Shown here one piece after another: positions 1-8,386 of a stretch of DNA of 64,000 bases (within the stretch, counting starts at the first letter, position 1; every line of letters starts with the position of its first letter). The notes beneath the pieces were generated by a model. It did no database searches. It was not told where the DNA came from and saw nothing but the letters and a program-made list of their open reading frames with translations. A program made the position numbers and the translations under genes. The DNA is taken from the NCBI GenBank assembly GCA_016869975.1, contig VGCZ01000006.1, forward strand, positions 62,001 to 126,000. Direction: 5' to 3'. The stretch comes from Alphaproteobacteria bacterium (GTDB taxonomy: Bacteria > Pseudomonadota > Alphaproteobacteria > Reyranellales > Reyranellaceae).

Positions 1-1302
1 CTGTGTCATGCCGAAGGCGATGCCGTCGGCGACGCCGGCGAAAGCGGATTGGCGCAGCATCGCCACTTGCCGAGCGAACCCGTCGCGCATGCGCAGGAGG
101 TCGCGCTCGTCGGAGAGCATGTTCTCCTCGACGAAGGGATCGACATGCGGATCGGCCGAGCGCAGCTGCACGGCGCCGCGCGAGAAGGCCTCGAAGATCG
201 AGCAAGACAGGCTGCCGGGCAGGGCCTGGCCGTCGTCGCCGAAGCCGCGATGGTTCATCGCCAGGAAGATCATGTCGCGATGGCCGGCGCCGCCCAGGCC
301 CGAGCTCCAGGTCACGCAGACATTGGTGTGGCGGAAATCGACATCGGTAGGACGGTGCTCGGGCTTCAGCCGCACTTCGGCGCGCACCACGGGATGATCC
401 ATGAAGTGGTGGCCGACCGCCGGCAGCGCGTGGCGCACGGCGATGCCGTGCTCGGCCAGCGACGCCGGATCGCCGATGCCGGAACGCATCAGGATGATGG
501 GCGAATGCACGGCGCCGGCGCTGATGACGATCTCGTGGCCGCGATACGTCACGCGCTCGCCGCCGCGCAGCACCTCGACACCCACGGCGCGGCGTCCTTC
601 GAAGACGATACGATCGATCAGCGCCTCGCCGAAGATGGCGAGGTTGTTGCGGCTGCGCGCGCGTTCGAGATAACCGTCATTGGTCGAGACGCGCCGGCGT
701 CCGGCGGCGCAGGTGATCGGATAGTGCGCGACGCCGTCGCCCATCGGCGCGTTGAGATCGTCGTGCCAGGGATAGCCGAGCGCCAATGCCGCGTCGGCCG
801 CCGCCTTGTCGATCGCCCCCCATTGCGAACGCGGCGTGCGCCAGACCGGCAGCGGGCCGTCGCCGCCGTGCCAGGGCGAGCCGCTGAAAAGCTCGTCGGC
901 TTCGGCCTTGCGGAAGAAGGGTAGGACGTCGTTGAACGACCAGCCGTCGCAGCCCAGCGCTTCCCAGTGATCGAACGCCGCGGCGACGCCACGGATCGCG
1001 ATCAGGGCGTAGACCGAGGACGAGCCGCCCATGCCACGGCCGCGCCAATAGAGGCGCGGCTGCTGGCCCGCCGCGCGGCGGGCCAGCAGGCCGGGCCACT
1101 GGTACAGCGCCTGCAAGCGTGGCGAGGCGATGATGCGCAGCGGGTTGATGCTGGCCATCTCGGGCGGCGTCTCGGCCGAGCGGAAATCCTTGCCGGCTTC
1201 GAGCAGCAGAACGCGACGGTTTCCGTCCTCACTCAACCGCGCCGCCAGGGTGGCACCGGCCGAGCCGGCGCCAACGATGATCACGTCATAGATGTCTGTC
1301 AT
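1..1302 (-). CDS. GMC-family FAD oxidoreductase, 3' end beyond window
   Basis: Flavoprotein of the glucose-methanol-choline family (choline or alcohol dehydrogenase type); the alcohol substrate cannot be read from sequence. Only the first 434 codons are present, so the C-terminal catalytic His/Asn region is outside the window. The FAD-binding motif VGAGSAG is at residues 10-16, RGRGMGGSSSV at 87-97 and the second GMC signature (SAGAVHSPIILMRSGIG) at 261-277. The ATG overlaps the TGA of the upstream molybdenum hydroxylase gene by ATGA, so the two are translationally coupled. Together they suggest successive oxidation of an alcohol or aldehyde-like compound, which is inference. Family call is firm. 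Confidence 0.9.
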   Translation of the reverse strand, partial: MTDIYDVIIVGAGSAGATLAARLSEDGNRRVLLLEAGKDFRSAETPPEMASINPLRIIASPRLQALYQWPGLLARRAAGQQPRLYWRGRGMGGSSSVYALIAIRGVAAAFDHWEALGCDGWSFNDVLPFFRKAEADELFSGSPWHGGDGPLPVWRTPRSQWGAIDKAAADAALALGYPWHDDLNAPMGDGVAHYPITCAAGRRRVSTNDGYLERARSRNNLAIFGEALIDRIVFEGRRAVGVEVLRGGERVTYRGHEIVISAGAVHSPIILMRSGIGDPASLAEHGIAVRHALPAVGHHFMDHPVVRAEVRLKPEHRPTDVDFRHTNVCVTWSSGLGGAGHRDMIFLAMNHRGFGDDGQALPGSLSCSIFEAFSRGAVQLRSADPHVDPFVEENMLSDERDLLRMRDGFARQVAMLRQSAFAGVADGIAFGMTQ

Positions 1303-3590
1303 CGATTGGCCAGGCGCCAGACGCGCTCCGGTGTGAGAGGAAGCTCGATGCGTTCGTCGGCATGAGTACCGAGCGCATCCATCACGGCGTTGAGCACGGC
1401 GGCGGGCGCGCCGTTGGTCGGCAGCTCACCGACGCCCTTGATGCCCAGGATGTTGAACGGCGCGGGCGTCGAGACCGTGACCTGCTCGAACGCCGGCACG
1501 TCATCGGCGCGCGGCAAGGCGTAGTCCATCAGCGAGCCCGCCAGCAGCTGGCCGCTCTCGCGGTCATAGGCGGCGTCTTCCAGCAGCGCGCCGCCGATGC
1601 CTGCGGCGTAGCCGCCATGCAGCTGCCCGTCGAGCAGCAGCGGGTTGACCACCGTGCCGACATCGACCGCCGAAGAGAAACGCTCGATGACGACACGGCC
1701 GCTCTCAGGATCGACCTCGACCTCGCAGATCGAGATTCCGGTGGGCCAGCTCTCGATCTTGTCGGCGAAATCGGCGCGACCTTCGATCGCGCCCTTGTGC
1801 TGAGCGATCTCGAACAGGCCGATGCGCTTGTCCGTGCCGACGATGGTGAAGGCACCTTCGGCGTATTCGAGGTCGGCGGGCGCCGCCTCGAGCAGGTCGG
1901 AGGCCTGCTCGCGCGCCTTTTCGATCACCACGTCGGCGGCGCGCTTCATCGTCGCGCCGGAAATGATCGTGGACGACGAGCCGCCGGTGCCGCCGCCACG
2001 CGGCGCCTTCAGCGTATCGCCCTGCACGACACGGATGCGGTCGGGCGCGACGCCCAGGGCGGCCGCGATCACCTGGGCGTAGACGGTGGCGTGACCCTGG
2101 CCCTGGCTCTGCGTGCCGGTGATCGCCTCGATGGAGCCGTCGGCGTTCACGGTGATGATCGAGGTCTCGTCGCCCCAGCCGCCGGTGCCATGGATATGGG
2201 CGGCGTAGCCGACGCCGCGTCGGCGTCCCCGCGCCTCGCTGGCGCGCCGACGCGCCAGCAGACCCGTGATATCGGCTTTCTTGTTCACCGCGTCGAGCAG
2301 CGCGGCGTAGTCGCCGCTGTCGTAGGTGAAGCCCAGCGGCGTGCGGTAGGGGAACTTGTCCGAAGCGATGAAGTTCAGTCGGCGCAGCTCGGCGGGATCG
2401 CGGCCGAGCCTGTGTGCGGCGAGATCGACGAGACGCTCGACCATCACCAGGGTTTCGGGCTTGCCGGCGCCGCGAAAGGCGTCGACGGGCGCGGTGTTGG
2501 AGACCGCGCATTTCATCGCGATGTAGGCGGCCGGAATGTCGTAGAGGCCGGTCAGCACCTTGGCCATGCCACCGGTAGGAATCGTCGGATTGACCGTCGA
2601 GACATAGGCGCCGAAATTCGCCACCGCATCGACGCGGATGGCGAGGAACTTGCCGTCGGCGCCGACGGCAAGTTCAGCCGTGGCGATCAGGTCGCGCGCA
2701 TGCGTGTCTGCGAGGTGATGTTCGCCGCGCTCCTGCATCCAGCGCACGTCGCGCTTGAGATGCAGGGCGGCAAAGCTCACCAGGATCTGCTCAGGGTAGG
2801 GCGGCAGCTTGGGGCCGAAGCCGCCGCCGACATCGTGCGTCACCACCCGTAGGCGATCACGCGGGATCTTCAGGATGCCGGCGATCATGCGCTGCAGGAC
2901 GTGCACGCCCTGCGACGGCGTCACCAGCGTGATGGTGTCGTTCCCCGAGTCGTAGCGGGCCAACGCCGCACGCGTCTCGAGGTAGCTCGCGAGGATACGG
3001 TTGGCGCGCTGCTCGACGCGCACTACATGCGCCGCTTTGGCGAAGGCCGCGTTGGTGGCCGCCTCCTCGCCGCGGCGCCAGTCGCACAGCAGGTTGCCGG
3101 GCGCCTCGTCGTGCACCACAGGCGCGCCGGGCTTCAGTGCGTCGTCGCCGGCGACCACGGCGGCGAGCGGCTCGTAATCGATCTCGACCAGCTCCGCGCC
3201 GTCGCGGGCCTGTTCCAGCGTGTCGGCCACGACCATGGCGACGATCTCGCCGACATGGCGCGCCTTGTCGGGCGCAATCGGCAAGCGTGTCGGCTCGATA
3301 TGACGCTTGCCGTCGACGCCCTTGATCTCGACCACGGCGGGGTTGTGGCCCAGGCCCGCGGCGGCGATATCCGCGCCGGTAATGACCGCCCGCACGCCGG
3401 GCGACGCCTTCGCCGCCGTGGTGTCCGCGCCGTTGATCCGCGCATGCGCATGCGGCGAGCGCATGAACACCACGTGCAACGCGCCAGGCGCCGCGACGTT
3501 GAGCGTGTAGCGGCCACCACCGGTCAACAGACGTGGATCCTCCAGCCGTCGCAGCGGCTGGCCGAGTCCGGGGAGCGTATCGTAGGGCAT
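1299..3590 (-). CDS. xanthine dehydrogenase/CoxL-family molybdopterin-binding large subunit
   Basis: Molybdenum hydroxylase large subunit, 763 aa, of the aerobic CO dehydrogenase/aldehyde oxidase/xanthine dehydrogenase family. Mo-cofactor motif GGGFGPK lies at residues 255-261, AFRGAGKPE at 371-379 (the CoxL form-II/aldehyde-oxidase type, not the AYxCSFR of true CO dehydrogenase) and KGVGE with the expected catalytic Glu at about 722. Such enzymes hydroxylate aldehydes or heterocycles and normally need an FeS and often an FAD subunit; neither is encoded in this window. A TGAGGA ribosome-binding site precedes the ATG. It overlaps the downstream GMC gene by 4 nt. Its 5' end exists as a second, broken copy at 3910-4089. 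Confidence 0.9.
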   Translation of the reverse strand: MPYDTLPGLGQPLRRLEDPRLLTGGGRYTLNVAAPGALHVVFMRSPHAHARINGADTTAAKASPGVRAVITGADIAAAGLGHNPAVVEIKGVDGKRHIEPTRLPIAPDKARHVGEIVAMVVADTLEQARDGAELVEIDYEPLAAVVAGDDALKPGAPVVHDEAPGNLLCDWRRGEEAATNAAFAKAAHVVRVEQRANRILASYLETRAALARYDSGNDTITLVTPSQGVHVLQRMIAGILKIPRDRLRVVTHDVGGGFGPKLPPYPEQILVSFAALHLKRDVRWMQERGEHHLADTHARDLIATAELAVGADGKFLAIRVDAVANFGAYVSTVNPTIPTGGMAKVLTGLYDIPAAYIAMKCAVSNTAPVDAFRGAGKPETLVMVERLVDLAAHRLGRDPAELRRLNFIASDKFPYRTPLGFTYDSGDYAALLDAVNKKADITGLLARRRASEARGRRRGVGYAAHIHGTGGWGDETSIITVNADGSIEAITGTQSQGQGHATVYAQVIAAALGVAPDRIRVVQGDTLKAPRGGGTGGSSSTIISGATMKRAADVVIEKAREQASDLLEAAPADLEYAEGAFTIVGTDKRIGLFEIAQHKGAIEGRADFADKIESWPTGISICEVEVDPESGRVVIERFSSAVDVGTVVNPLLLDGQLHGGYAAGIGGALLEDAAYDRESGQLLAGSLMDYALPRADDVPAFEQVTVSTPAPFNILGIKGVGELPTNGAPAAVLNAVMDALGTHADERIELPLTPERVWRLANR

Positions 3591-3600
3591 CGTTCCTCAG

Positions 3601-3650
3601 TCAGGCCGTCAGCAATTCGCCGAAGGTCACCAGTGTCGTGTCGATCTCAA
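3601..3650 (-). pseudogene. remnant of an L-threonine aldolase 3' end
   Basis: About 50 bp just upstream of the molybdenum hydroxylase read EIDTTLVTFGELLTA-stop, matching the last codons DIDTALKTFSKVLAA-stop of the intact aldolase at 4099. By eye roughly three quarters of the bases agree. Upstream of this the frame no longer resembles the aldolase. As with the intact copy, the stop is followed within about 10 nt by the start of a molybdopterin-subunit gene, so this is best read as the surviving tail of a duplicated aldolase gene. Confidence 0.6.
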
Positions 3651-3724
3651 CGGCATTGGCTCTCGTCCACGCAGAATCGCCCCAGCGCGCGCCGGCTTCG
3701 ACTTCGTCGGGGATTACAGGTGCG

Positions 3725-3913
3725 TCAGCCACTGGATCTGTCCCTCGCGCTGCGACGCAACTGCAACGCCATCAGCCCGGCGATGATCAGCCCAGAAATG
3801 GCACTCTCGCGATAATGTGGAATTCCTTCGATCAGGTACGAAACCAGACTGCCCACCAAGAAAGCGGCACCGAAAACCGCGGTGCAAAGGCCAGCGATCT
3901 TGAGATTGCTCAC
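3725..3913 (-). CDS. possible small two-helix membrane protein
   Basis: Possible 62-codon gene starting at a GTG that overlaps the stop of the broken molybdopterin-subunit fragment (GTGA), with GGGAG about 10 nt upstream. The product has two hydrophobic stretches (roughly residues 6-27 and 38-52) separated by a short polar loop, and a basic C-terminus. No family is recognised. It lies entirely within the scar left by a duplication and deletion, so it may be a chance or newly formed reading frame rather than a real gene. Confidence 0.3.
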   Translation of the reverse strand: MSNLKIAGLCTAVFGAAFLVGSLVSYLIEGIPHYRESAISGLIIAGLMALQLRRSARDRSSG

Positions 3914-4089
3914 CGGTCACACTCCCAGAACACGACGTCGAGGGCACCGACAATCGCGGTTGTAACGGCCAACATGCGGCGCACCCGGCGCGACACGTTG
4001 ATCTTATAGCGTCCATCGCCGGTCAGCAGGCGTGGGCCTTCCAGGCGCCGCAGCGGCTGGCCGAGCCCGACAAGCGTGTCGTAGAGCAT
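3910..4089 (-). pseudogene. truncated 5' copy of the molybdopterin-binding subunit gene
   Basis: The first ~32 codons (MLYDTLVGLGQPLRRLEGPR onward) closely match the N-terminus of the intact large subunit at 1299-3590 (MPYDTLPGLGQPLRRLEDPR); by eye about four of five bases agree over 96 bp. After the shared NV the frame diverges and stops after 59 codons, far short of 763. It begins 9 nt after the aldolase stop, mirroring the arrangement of the intact gene behind the aldolase remnant. It is a decayed duplicate, not a functional subunit. Confidence 0.75.
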
Positions 4090-4098
4090 GACCTGTCT

Positions 4099-5142
4099 TC
4101 AGGCCGCCAGCACCTTGCTGAAGGTCTTCAGCGCGGTGTCGATGTCGTCCGATGTCACGTCGAGATGGGTGACGACGCGGACCGTCTTGGGGCCGAAGGC
4201 GCCGATGCCGACGCCGTGCTCCTTCATCGCCGCCATCAGCTTGGGCGCGGTCCAGCCCGGCTTGGTGACATCGAAAAACACCAGGTTGGTCGGCATCGCG
4301 TCGGGATCGATCTCGATACCCCTGATGTTGGCCAGGCCCTCGCTGAGCTTGCGCGCGTTGGCGTGGTCCTCGGCCAGCCGGTCCCAGTGATGCTCGATGG
4401 CGTAGAGGCCGGCGGCCGCGATGATGCCGGACTGGCGCATCGAGCCGCCCAGCTGCTGCTTCACGCGCCAGGACTGGTGGATGAAATCCTTGGGGCCGGC
4501 GAGCACGGCACCGACCGGCGCGCCCAGACCCTTGGTGAAGTCGATCCAGAGCGTGTCGCAGGGCGCGGCGTAGGCCGACGCCTTGATGCCGCTCTTGACG
4601 CAGGCGTTGGGCAGGCGCGCGCCGTCCATGTGCAGCTTCAGCCCGCGCCTTTTGGCGACCTCGCCGACCGCCTGGATCGTCTCCAGCGGCCACAGCGAGC
4701 CGCCGCCGCGATTCGAGGTCTGCTCAATCTCCAGCAGGCGGCTGAGCGGCGAATAGCGATTGTTGGGATCCTTGATCGCCGCCTCGGCCATGGCGGCGGT
4801 GTAGATGCCGTTGAGCCCGTCGAGCGGGTGGAACATCACGCCCGAGTTGGCGCCCGGCCCGCCGCCCTCGGAGGTGATGATATGCGCGGTGCGGTCGCAG
4901 ATGATCTCCTCGCCAGGCCGGCAATGCACGCGGATCGCGATCTGGTTGGCCATGGTGCCCGAGGGCAGGAACACGGCGTCCTCCTTGCCCAGGAGCGCGC
5001 AGACCTTCTCGCGCAGGCGGTTGACGGTGGGGTCCTCGAATTTCTGCTCGTCGCCGACCTCGGCCTCGGCCATCGCCTTGCGCATGCCAGGCGTCGGCTT
5101 GGTCTTGGTGTCGCTGTAGAGGTCGATGAAGCGGTTGGACAT
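4099..5142 (-). CDS. ltaE: low-specificity L-threonine aldolase (PLP)
   Basis: PLP-dependent fold-type I enzyme, 347 aa, of the beta-eliminating lyase/threonine aldolase family, which splits L-threonine or L-allo-threonine into glycine and acetaldehyde in the cytoplasm. Seen: N-terminal DLYSDTKTKPT typical of the family, LPSGTMANQ at about 59-67, HMDGARLPNA at 171-180 with the PLP-contacting Asp173 and Arg176, and the Schiff-base lysine in DFTKGLGAPVG (Lys204). Length matches the family. It is divergent from the crotonase gene across a 92-bp gap. A duplicate tail of this gene survives at 3601-3650. Confidence 0.9.
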   Translation of the reverse strand: MSNRFIDLYSDTKTKPTPGMRKAMAEAEVGDEQKFEDPTVNRLREKVCALLGKEDAVFLPSGTMANQIAIRVHCRPGEEIICDRTAHIITSEGGGPGANSGVMFHPLDGLNGIYTAAMAEAAIKDPNNRYSPLSRLLEIEQTSNRGGGSLWPLETIQAVGEVAKRRGLKLHMDGARLPNACVKSGIKASAYAAPCDTLWIDFTKGLGAPVGAVLAGPKDFIHQSWRVKQQLGGSMRQSGIIAAAGLYAIEHHWDRLAEDHANARKLSEGLANIRGIEIDPDAMPTNLVFFDVTKPGWTAPKLMAAMKEHGVGIGAFGPKTVRVVTHLDVTSDDIDTALKTFSKVLAA

Positions 5143-5234
5143 CGTCAGGGTTCCGATCTGCGGTCAGTCTCGCGGGCCGGCATTGAACGGGTCGGGCCGG
5201 CGACGAACAATAGCCGGACCAGCGAGGAGTCGCC

Positions 5235-6062
5235 ATGACCAGCACCGCCGCCAGACCCGCGTCCGAAGCGACAGAGGTGCTCCACGCCACCGACGGGCCG
5301 ATCGCCACCGTCACGCTGAACGCGCCCCAGCGCATGAACACCATCTCGCGGCCGATGCTGGAGGCGCTATCGATGGCGCTGCTCGACGCCCAGGCCGATC
5401 CCGAGGTGCGGGTGATCATCCTCACCGCCGCGGGAGACCGCGCCTTCTGTGCCGGACTGAACCTGGAGGCGCAGAGGAGCGGCAGCGACAGCATCGGGAC
5501 CAACCGCGACGTCGTGCGCACCACCATCGACCTGCGCGATACGCCGCCCACGGTGCTGCACAACCTCGACAAGCCGGTGGTCTGCGCGCTCAACGGCTCG
5601 GCCGCCGGCTACGGGCTCGATCTCGCGCTGGGCGCCGATATCCGCGTCATGTCGTCGAGCGCCAAGCTCGCCGCGTCCTACGCCAAGCGCGCCGTATTGC
5701 CGGAGTCCGGCGGCACCTGGTACCTGCCGCGGCTGATCGGCTGGTCGAAGGCGGCCGAACTGGTCTTCACCGGCCGCACGCTCAGCGCCGAGGACAGCCT
5801 GAAGCTCGGCCTCGTGTCGCAGGTCGTGCCGGCGGGCGAGGTCATGGGCGTCGCCCGCGCCATCGCCGCCGAGATCGCCGCCAACGCGCCGCTCGCCGTG
5901 CAGGCTGCCAAGCGCATGATGCGCATGGCCTGGAACGAGCCCTTCGGCGAGCACGTGCACCACGTCTTCCTGCAGCTGCTGCCGCTGTTCGGCACGCAGG
6001 ACTTCAAGGAAGGCATCTCAGCCTTCATGGAAAAGCGCTCGCCGGACTTCAAGGGGCGCTGA
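5235..6062 (+). CDS. enoyl-CoA hydratase/isomerase family protein
   Basis: Crotonase-fold protein, 275 aa, acting on acyl-CoA thioesters. The oxyanion-hole segment GDRAFCAGLNL is near residue 72 and the second, AAGYGLDLALGADIRV, near 120; a Glu in LPESGGTWYLPRLIG occupies the usual catalytic region. The C-terminus ends in SPDFKGR, the terminal motif of many crotonases. GAGGAG 5 nt before the ATG fixes the start. It converges tail to tail with the quinone oxidoreductase, only 3 bp apart. Hydratase versus isomerase activity cannot be decided. Confidence 0.88.
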   Translation: MTSTAARPASEATEVLHATDGPIATVTLNAPQRMNTISRPMLEALSMALLDAQADPEVRVIILTAAGDRAFCAGLNLEAQRSGSDSIGTNRDVVRTTIDLRDTPPTVLHNLDKPVVCALNGSAAGYGLDLALGADIRVMSSSAKLAASYAKRAVLPESGGTWYLPRLIGWSKAAELVFTGRTLSAEDSLKLGLVSQVVPAGEVMGVARAIAAEIAANAPLAVQAAKRMMRMAWNEPFGEHVHHVFLQLLPLFGTQDFKEGISAFMEKRSPDFKGR

Positions 6063-6065
6063 GCG

Positions 6066-7073
6066 TCAATCCATCACGATGGCGACGCGGCCGGCGACCT
6101 CGCGGTTGAGGATCGCGCGCAGCGCCTGCGGCGTTTCCTCCAGCCTGAAGATGCGATCGATATGGGGGCGTAGGCGGCCCGCCTCGATATGTTGGTGGAT
6201 CCAGCGCCACGTCGCCCGCATGCGCTCGGCTTCCTCGAAGCGCGCATCGTGCGGGCTCCAGCCGACATAGTAGCCGAGATTGACGCCCACAACGGTGATG
6301 TTCTTCACCAGCAGGATGTTGGCGGGGATCGTCGGAATCGTGCCCGACGCGAAGCCGATCGGGCAGATGCGGCTCTGCGGCGCCATGCAGCGCAGCGACT
6401 CGGTGAAGACATCGCCGCCGACGGGATCGTAGACGGCATCGACGCCACGTCCGCCGGTCAGTCGCAGCACCTCCTCGCGGAACGGGCCGGCGCGGTAGTC
6501 GATGACATGATCTGCGCCATGCTCCTTGGCGAAGGCGCATTTTGCTGGGCCGCCTGCGGTGGCGATCACCTTGGCGCCCAAGATCTTGCCGATCTCGACC
6601 GCAGCCATGCCGACGCCGCCAGCCGCGCCATGCACCAGCAGCCATTCACCGGCCTTCAGGTCGATGAAGCAGGGCCAGGTCAGCGTCGCGGCCGAGGTCG
6701 CGTAGGAAATCGGCAGCGGCACCGTGCGGACGAAGTCCAGGGACGGTGGCTTGGGCGAAACATTGACCTCCCACGCCACCGCTTCCTCGGCACAGCCGCC
6801 CCAGTCGAGCACGGCCATCACGGCGTCGCCCGGCTTGAAGCGCGTCACCTCGGGCGTGACCTCGATGACTTCGCCGGCGACTTCAGTGCCTGGCGAGAAT
6901 GGGAAGGGCGGGCGACGCTGGTATTTGCCGGCGATCACCAGCGAGGTGGCGAAGCTCACGGCGCTCGCCCTGATGCGGATCCGCAACTGGCCGGGCTTGA
7001 GCGGCGGGCACTCGACCTCCTCGGGCCGTAGCGACTCCGGCGGTCCCCATTCGCGACAGATGATGGCACGCAT
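6066..7073 (-). CDS. zinc-independent MDR oxidoreductase, NADPH:quinone reductase type
   Basis: Medium-chain dehydrogenase/reductase of 335 aa in the quinone oxidoreductase/enoyl reductase branch. It has no structural zinc cysteines; the Rossmann segment HGAAGGVGMAAVEIGK is near residue 147, and the N-terminal GroES-like domain carries SPGTEVAGEV. ATG at 7073 is preferred over an in-frame TTG at 7079 because AGAGG lies 6 nt before it. It is the last gene of the run P450-thiolase-oxidoreductase, but a P450 tail remnant sits between it and the thiolase. Substrate unknown. Confidence 0.88.
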   Translation of the reverse strand: MRAIICREWGPPESLRPEEVECPPLKPGQLRIRIRASAVSFATSLVIAGKYQRRPPFPFSPGTEVAGEVIEVTPEVTRFKPGDAVMAVLDWGGCAEEAVAWEVNVSPKPPSLDFVRTVPLPISYATSAATLTWPCFIDLKAGEWLLVHGAAGGVGMAAVEIGKILGAKVIATAGGPAKCAFAKEHGADHVIDYRAGPFREEVLRLTGGRGVDAVYDPVGGDVFTESLRCMAPQSRICPIGFASGTIPTIPANILLVKNITVVGVNLGYYVGWSPHDARFEEAERMRATWRWIHQHIEAGRLRPHIDRIFRLEETPQALRAILNREVAGRVAIVMD

Positions 7074-7082
7074 CGGCAACCT

Positions 7083-7150
7083 CTACGACAAAGCCACAGG
7101 TAGCACCTTGACGCCGCGCAGGATCAGCGAATCGTGCCTGTCCGGATCGC
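7083..7150 (-). pseudogene. remnant of a cytochrome P450 3' end
   Basis: The bases between thiolase and quinone oxidoreductase read DRHDSLILRGVKVLPVALS-stop, an almost exact copy of the C-terminus of the intact P450 at 8387-9610 (DWHDSLILRGVKALPVSLS-stop). About 34 of 36 bases match in the core. No other P450 sequence is present, so this is a 22-codon tail left from a second, nearly deleted P450 copy. It lies 10 nt upstream of the next start codon, as the intact P450 lies just upstream of the thiolase. Confidence 0.8.
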
Positions 7151-7155
7151 CGCCG

Positions 7156-8358
7156 CTACGCGCCGATGGCGCCCACGATCGCGACCGAGCAGACGTTGCG
7201 CTGGGGAAAGCCGCCGAGATTGTGCGTGAGGCCCAGGCGCACGTCGGGGCGCTGGCGCGCGCCGGCGCGGCCCTGCAATTGCAGGTACATCTCGTACAGC
7301 ATGCGGATACCTGACGCGCCGATCGGATGGCCGAAGCACTTTAGGCCGCCATCGATCTGGCACGGGATCTTGCCGTCGAAATCGTAGAAGCCGTCGAGCA
7401 CGTCCTTCACCGCGCCGCCCTCGGGCGAGATGTGCAGGTCCTCCATGGTGACCAGCTCGGTGACGGAGAAGCAGTCGTGGCACTCGACCAGGCTGAGCTG
7501 CGTGCGGGGGTCGGTGATGCCGGCTTCGCGGTAGGCCCGCGTCGCGGCGTGCCGGGCGGTCGCGAAGTACGAACCGTCCCAGGTGTTGTAGCGCTCCTCG
7601 ACGCCGTTCGAGGCGGCGATCTGCAGCGCCTTCACCGTCACGAGGTCGCGCTTGCCCAGCGCGCCGGCGATCTCCGGCGTCGTGACGATGGCGCAGGCCG
7701 CCCCGTCGCTGACTCCGCAGCAATCGTAAAGCCCGAGCGGATCGGCGATCAGCGGCGCGTTGAGCACGTCGGCCTCGGTGATCGGCCGTTGCAGGTGCGC
7801 CTTAGGATTGCGCGCGCCATTGGCGTGACTCTTCACCGAGATATGCGCCATCGCGCGCTTGAGATCGTCGCGGCTGATGCCGTGCTTGGCGCGATAGGCC
7901 GAAGCGAGCTGCGCGAAGCTGCCCGGCGCCGTGAGGTTGGCCCACCACAGCGGCGGCGCGAGGCCGGCGTTGAGACCCGGCAGGCCGCCGAATCCGGTGT
8001 CCTTGAGCTTTTCCACGCCCATGGCCAAGGCGACGTCCACCGCGCCGGCGGCCACGGCATAGACCGCCGAGCGAAAAGCGTCCGACCCCGAGGCGCAGTA
8101 GTTCTCGACACGGCTGACCGGGATGTAGTCGAAACGCAAGGTCTCCGACAGCGGCAGGCCGGACTTGCCGACGCTGACTTCGTCGAGGCAGGTCGAGAGC
8201 CACGCCGCCTCGATACGGCCGCGCTCCATGCCCGAGTCGGCCAGCGCCTCCTGGAAGGCGTCGACCATGAGCTCCTCGGCGCCCTTGTCCCAGTGCTCGC
8301 CGAAGCGCGTGCAGCCCATGCCGACGATCGCCACCTTGTCGCGGATACCGGATGCCAT
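7156..8358 (-). CDS. thiolase-family acetyl-CoA acetyltransferase (SCP-x type)
   Basis: Thiolase-fold protein of 400 aa in the SCP-x/lipid-transfer branch used in beta-oxidation of branched or sterol-like acyl-CoAs. The nucleophilic Cys is present in NYCASGSD (Cys88), the active-site ECHDCF segment at 292-297 and GHPIGASG with His344, so a condensing or cleaving thiolase is plausible. GAGGAG lies 8 nt before the ATG. It follows the P450 by 28 nt and is probably co-transcribed under the TetR operator at 9636. The substrate is unknown, but P450, thiolase and reductase together suggest oxidation of a hydrophobic carbon skeleton. Confidence 0.9.
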   Translation of the reverse strand: MASGIRDKVAIVGMGCTRFGEHWDKGAEELMVDAFQEALADSGMERGRIEAAWLSTCLDEVSVGKSGLPLSETLRFDYIPVSRVENYCASGSDAFRSAVYAVAAGAVDVALAMGVEKLKDTGFGGLPGLNAGLAPPLWWANLTAPGSFAQLASAYRAKHGISRDDLKRAMAHISVKSHANGARNPKAHLQRPITEADVLNAPLIADPLGLYDCCGVSDGAACAIVTTPEIAGALGKRDLVTVKALQIAASNGVEERYNTWDGSYFATARHAATRAYREAGITDPRTQLSLVECHDCFSVTELVTMEDLHISPEGGAVKDVLDGFYDFDGKIPCQIDGGLKCFGHPIGASGIRMLYEMYLQLQGRAGARQRPDVRLGLTHNLGGFPQRNVCSVAIVGAIGA

Positions 8359-8386
8359 CGCAGATCTCCTCGCGGTGGGAGTGACG

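Noticed and set aside
1362-2852. 496-codon open frame on the plus strand opposite the molybdenum hydroxylase
   Set aside because: It is antisense to a gene with clear family motifs and its product is a low-complexity Arg/Ala/Gly-rich sequence, typical of shadow frames in GC-rich DNA.
1299-3590. Carbon monoxide dehydrogenase large subunit (CoxL form I)
   Set aside because: The active-site segment is AFRGAGKPE, not AYxCSFR, and no coxM or coxS genes are present.
7156-8358. Non-catalytic thiolase-like protein, as for the one at 41592
   Set aside because: This one keeps Cys88 and His344 in normal thiolase motifs, so it should be catalytic.
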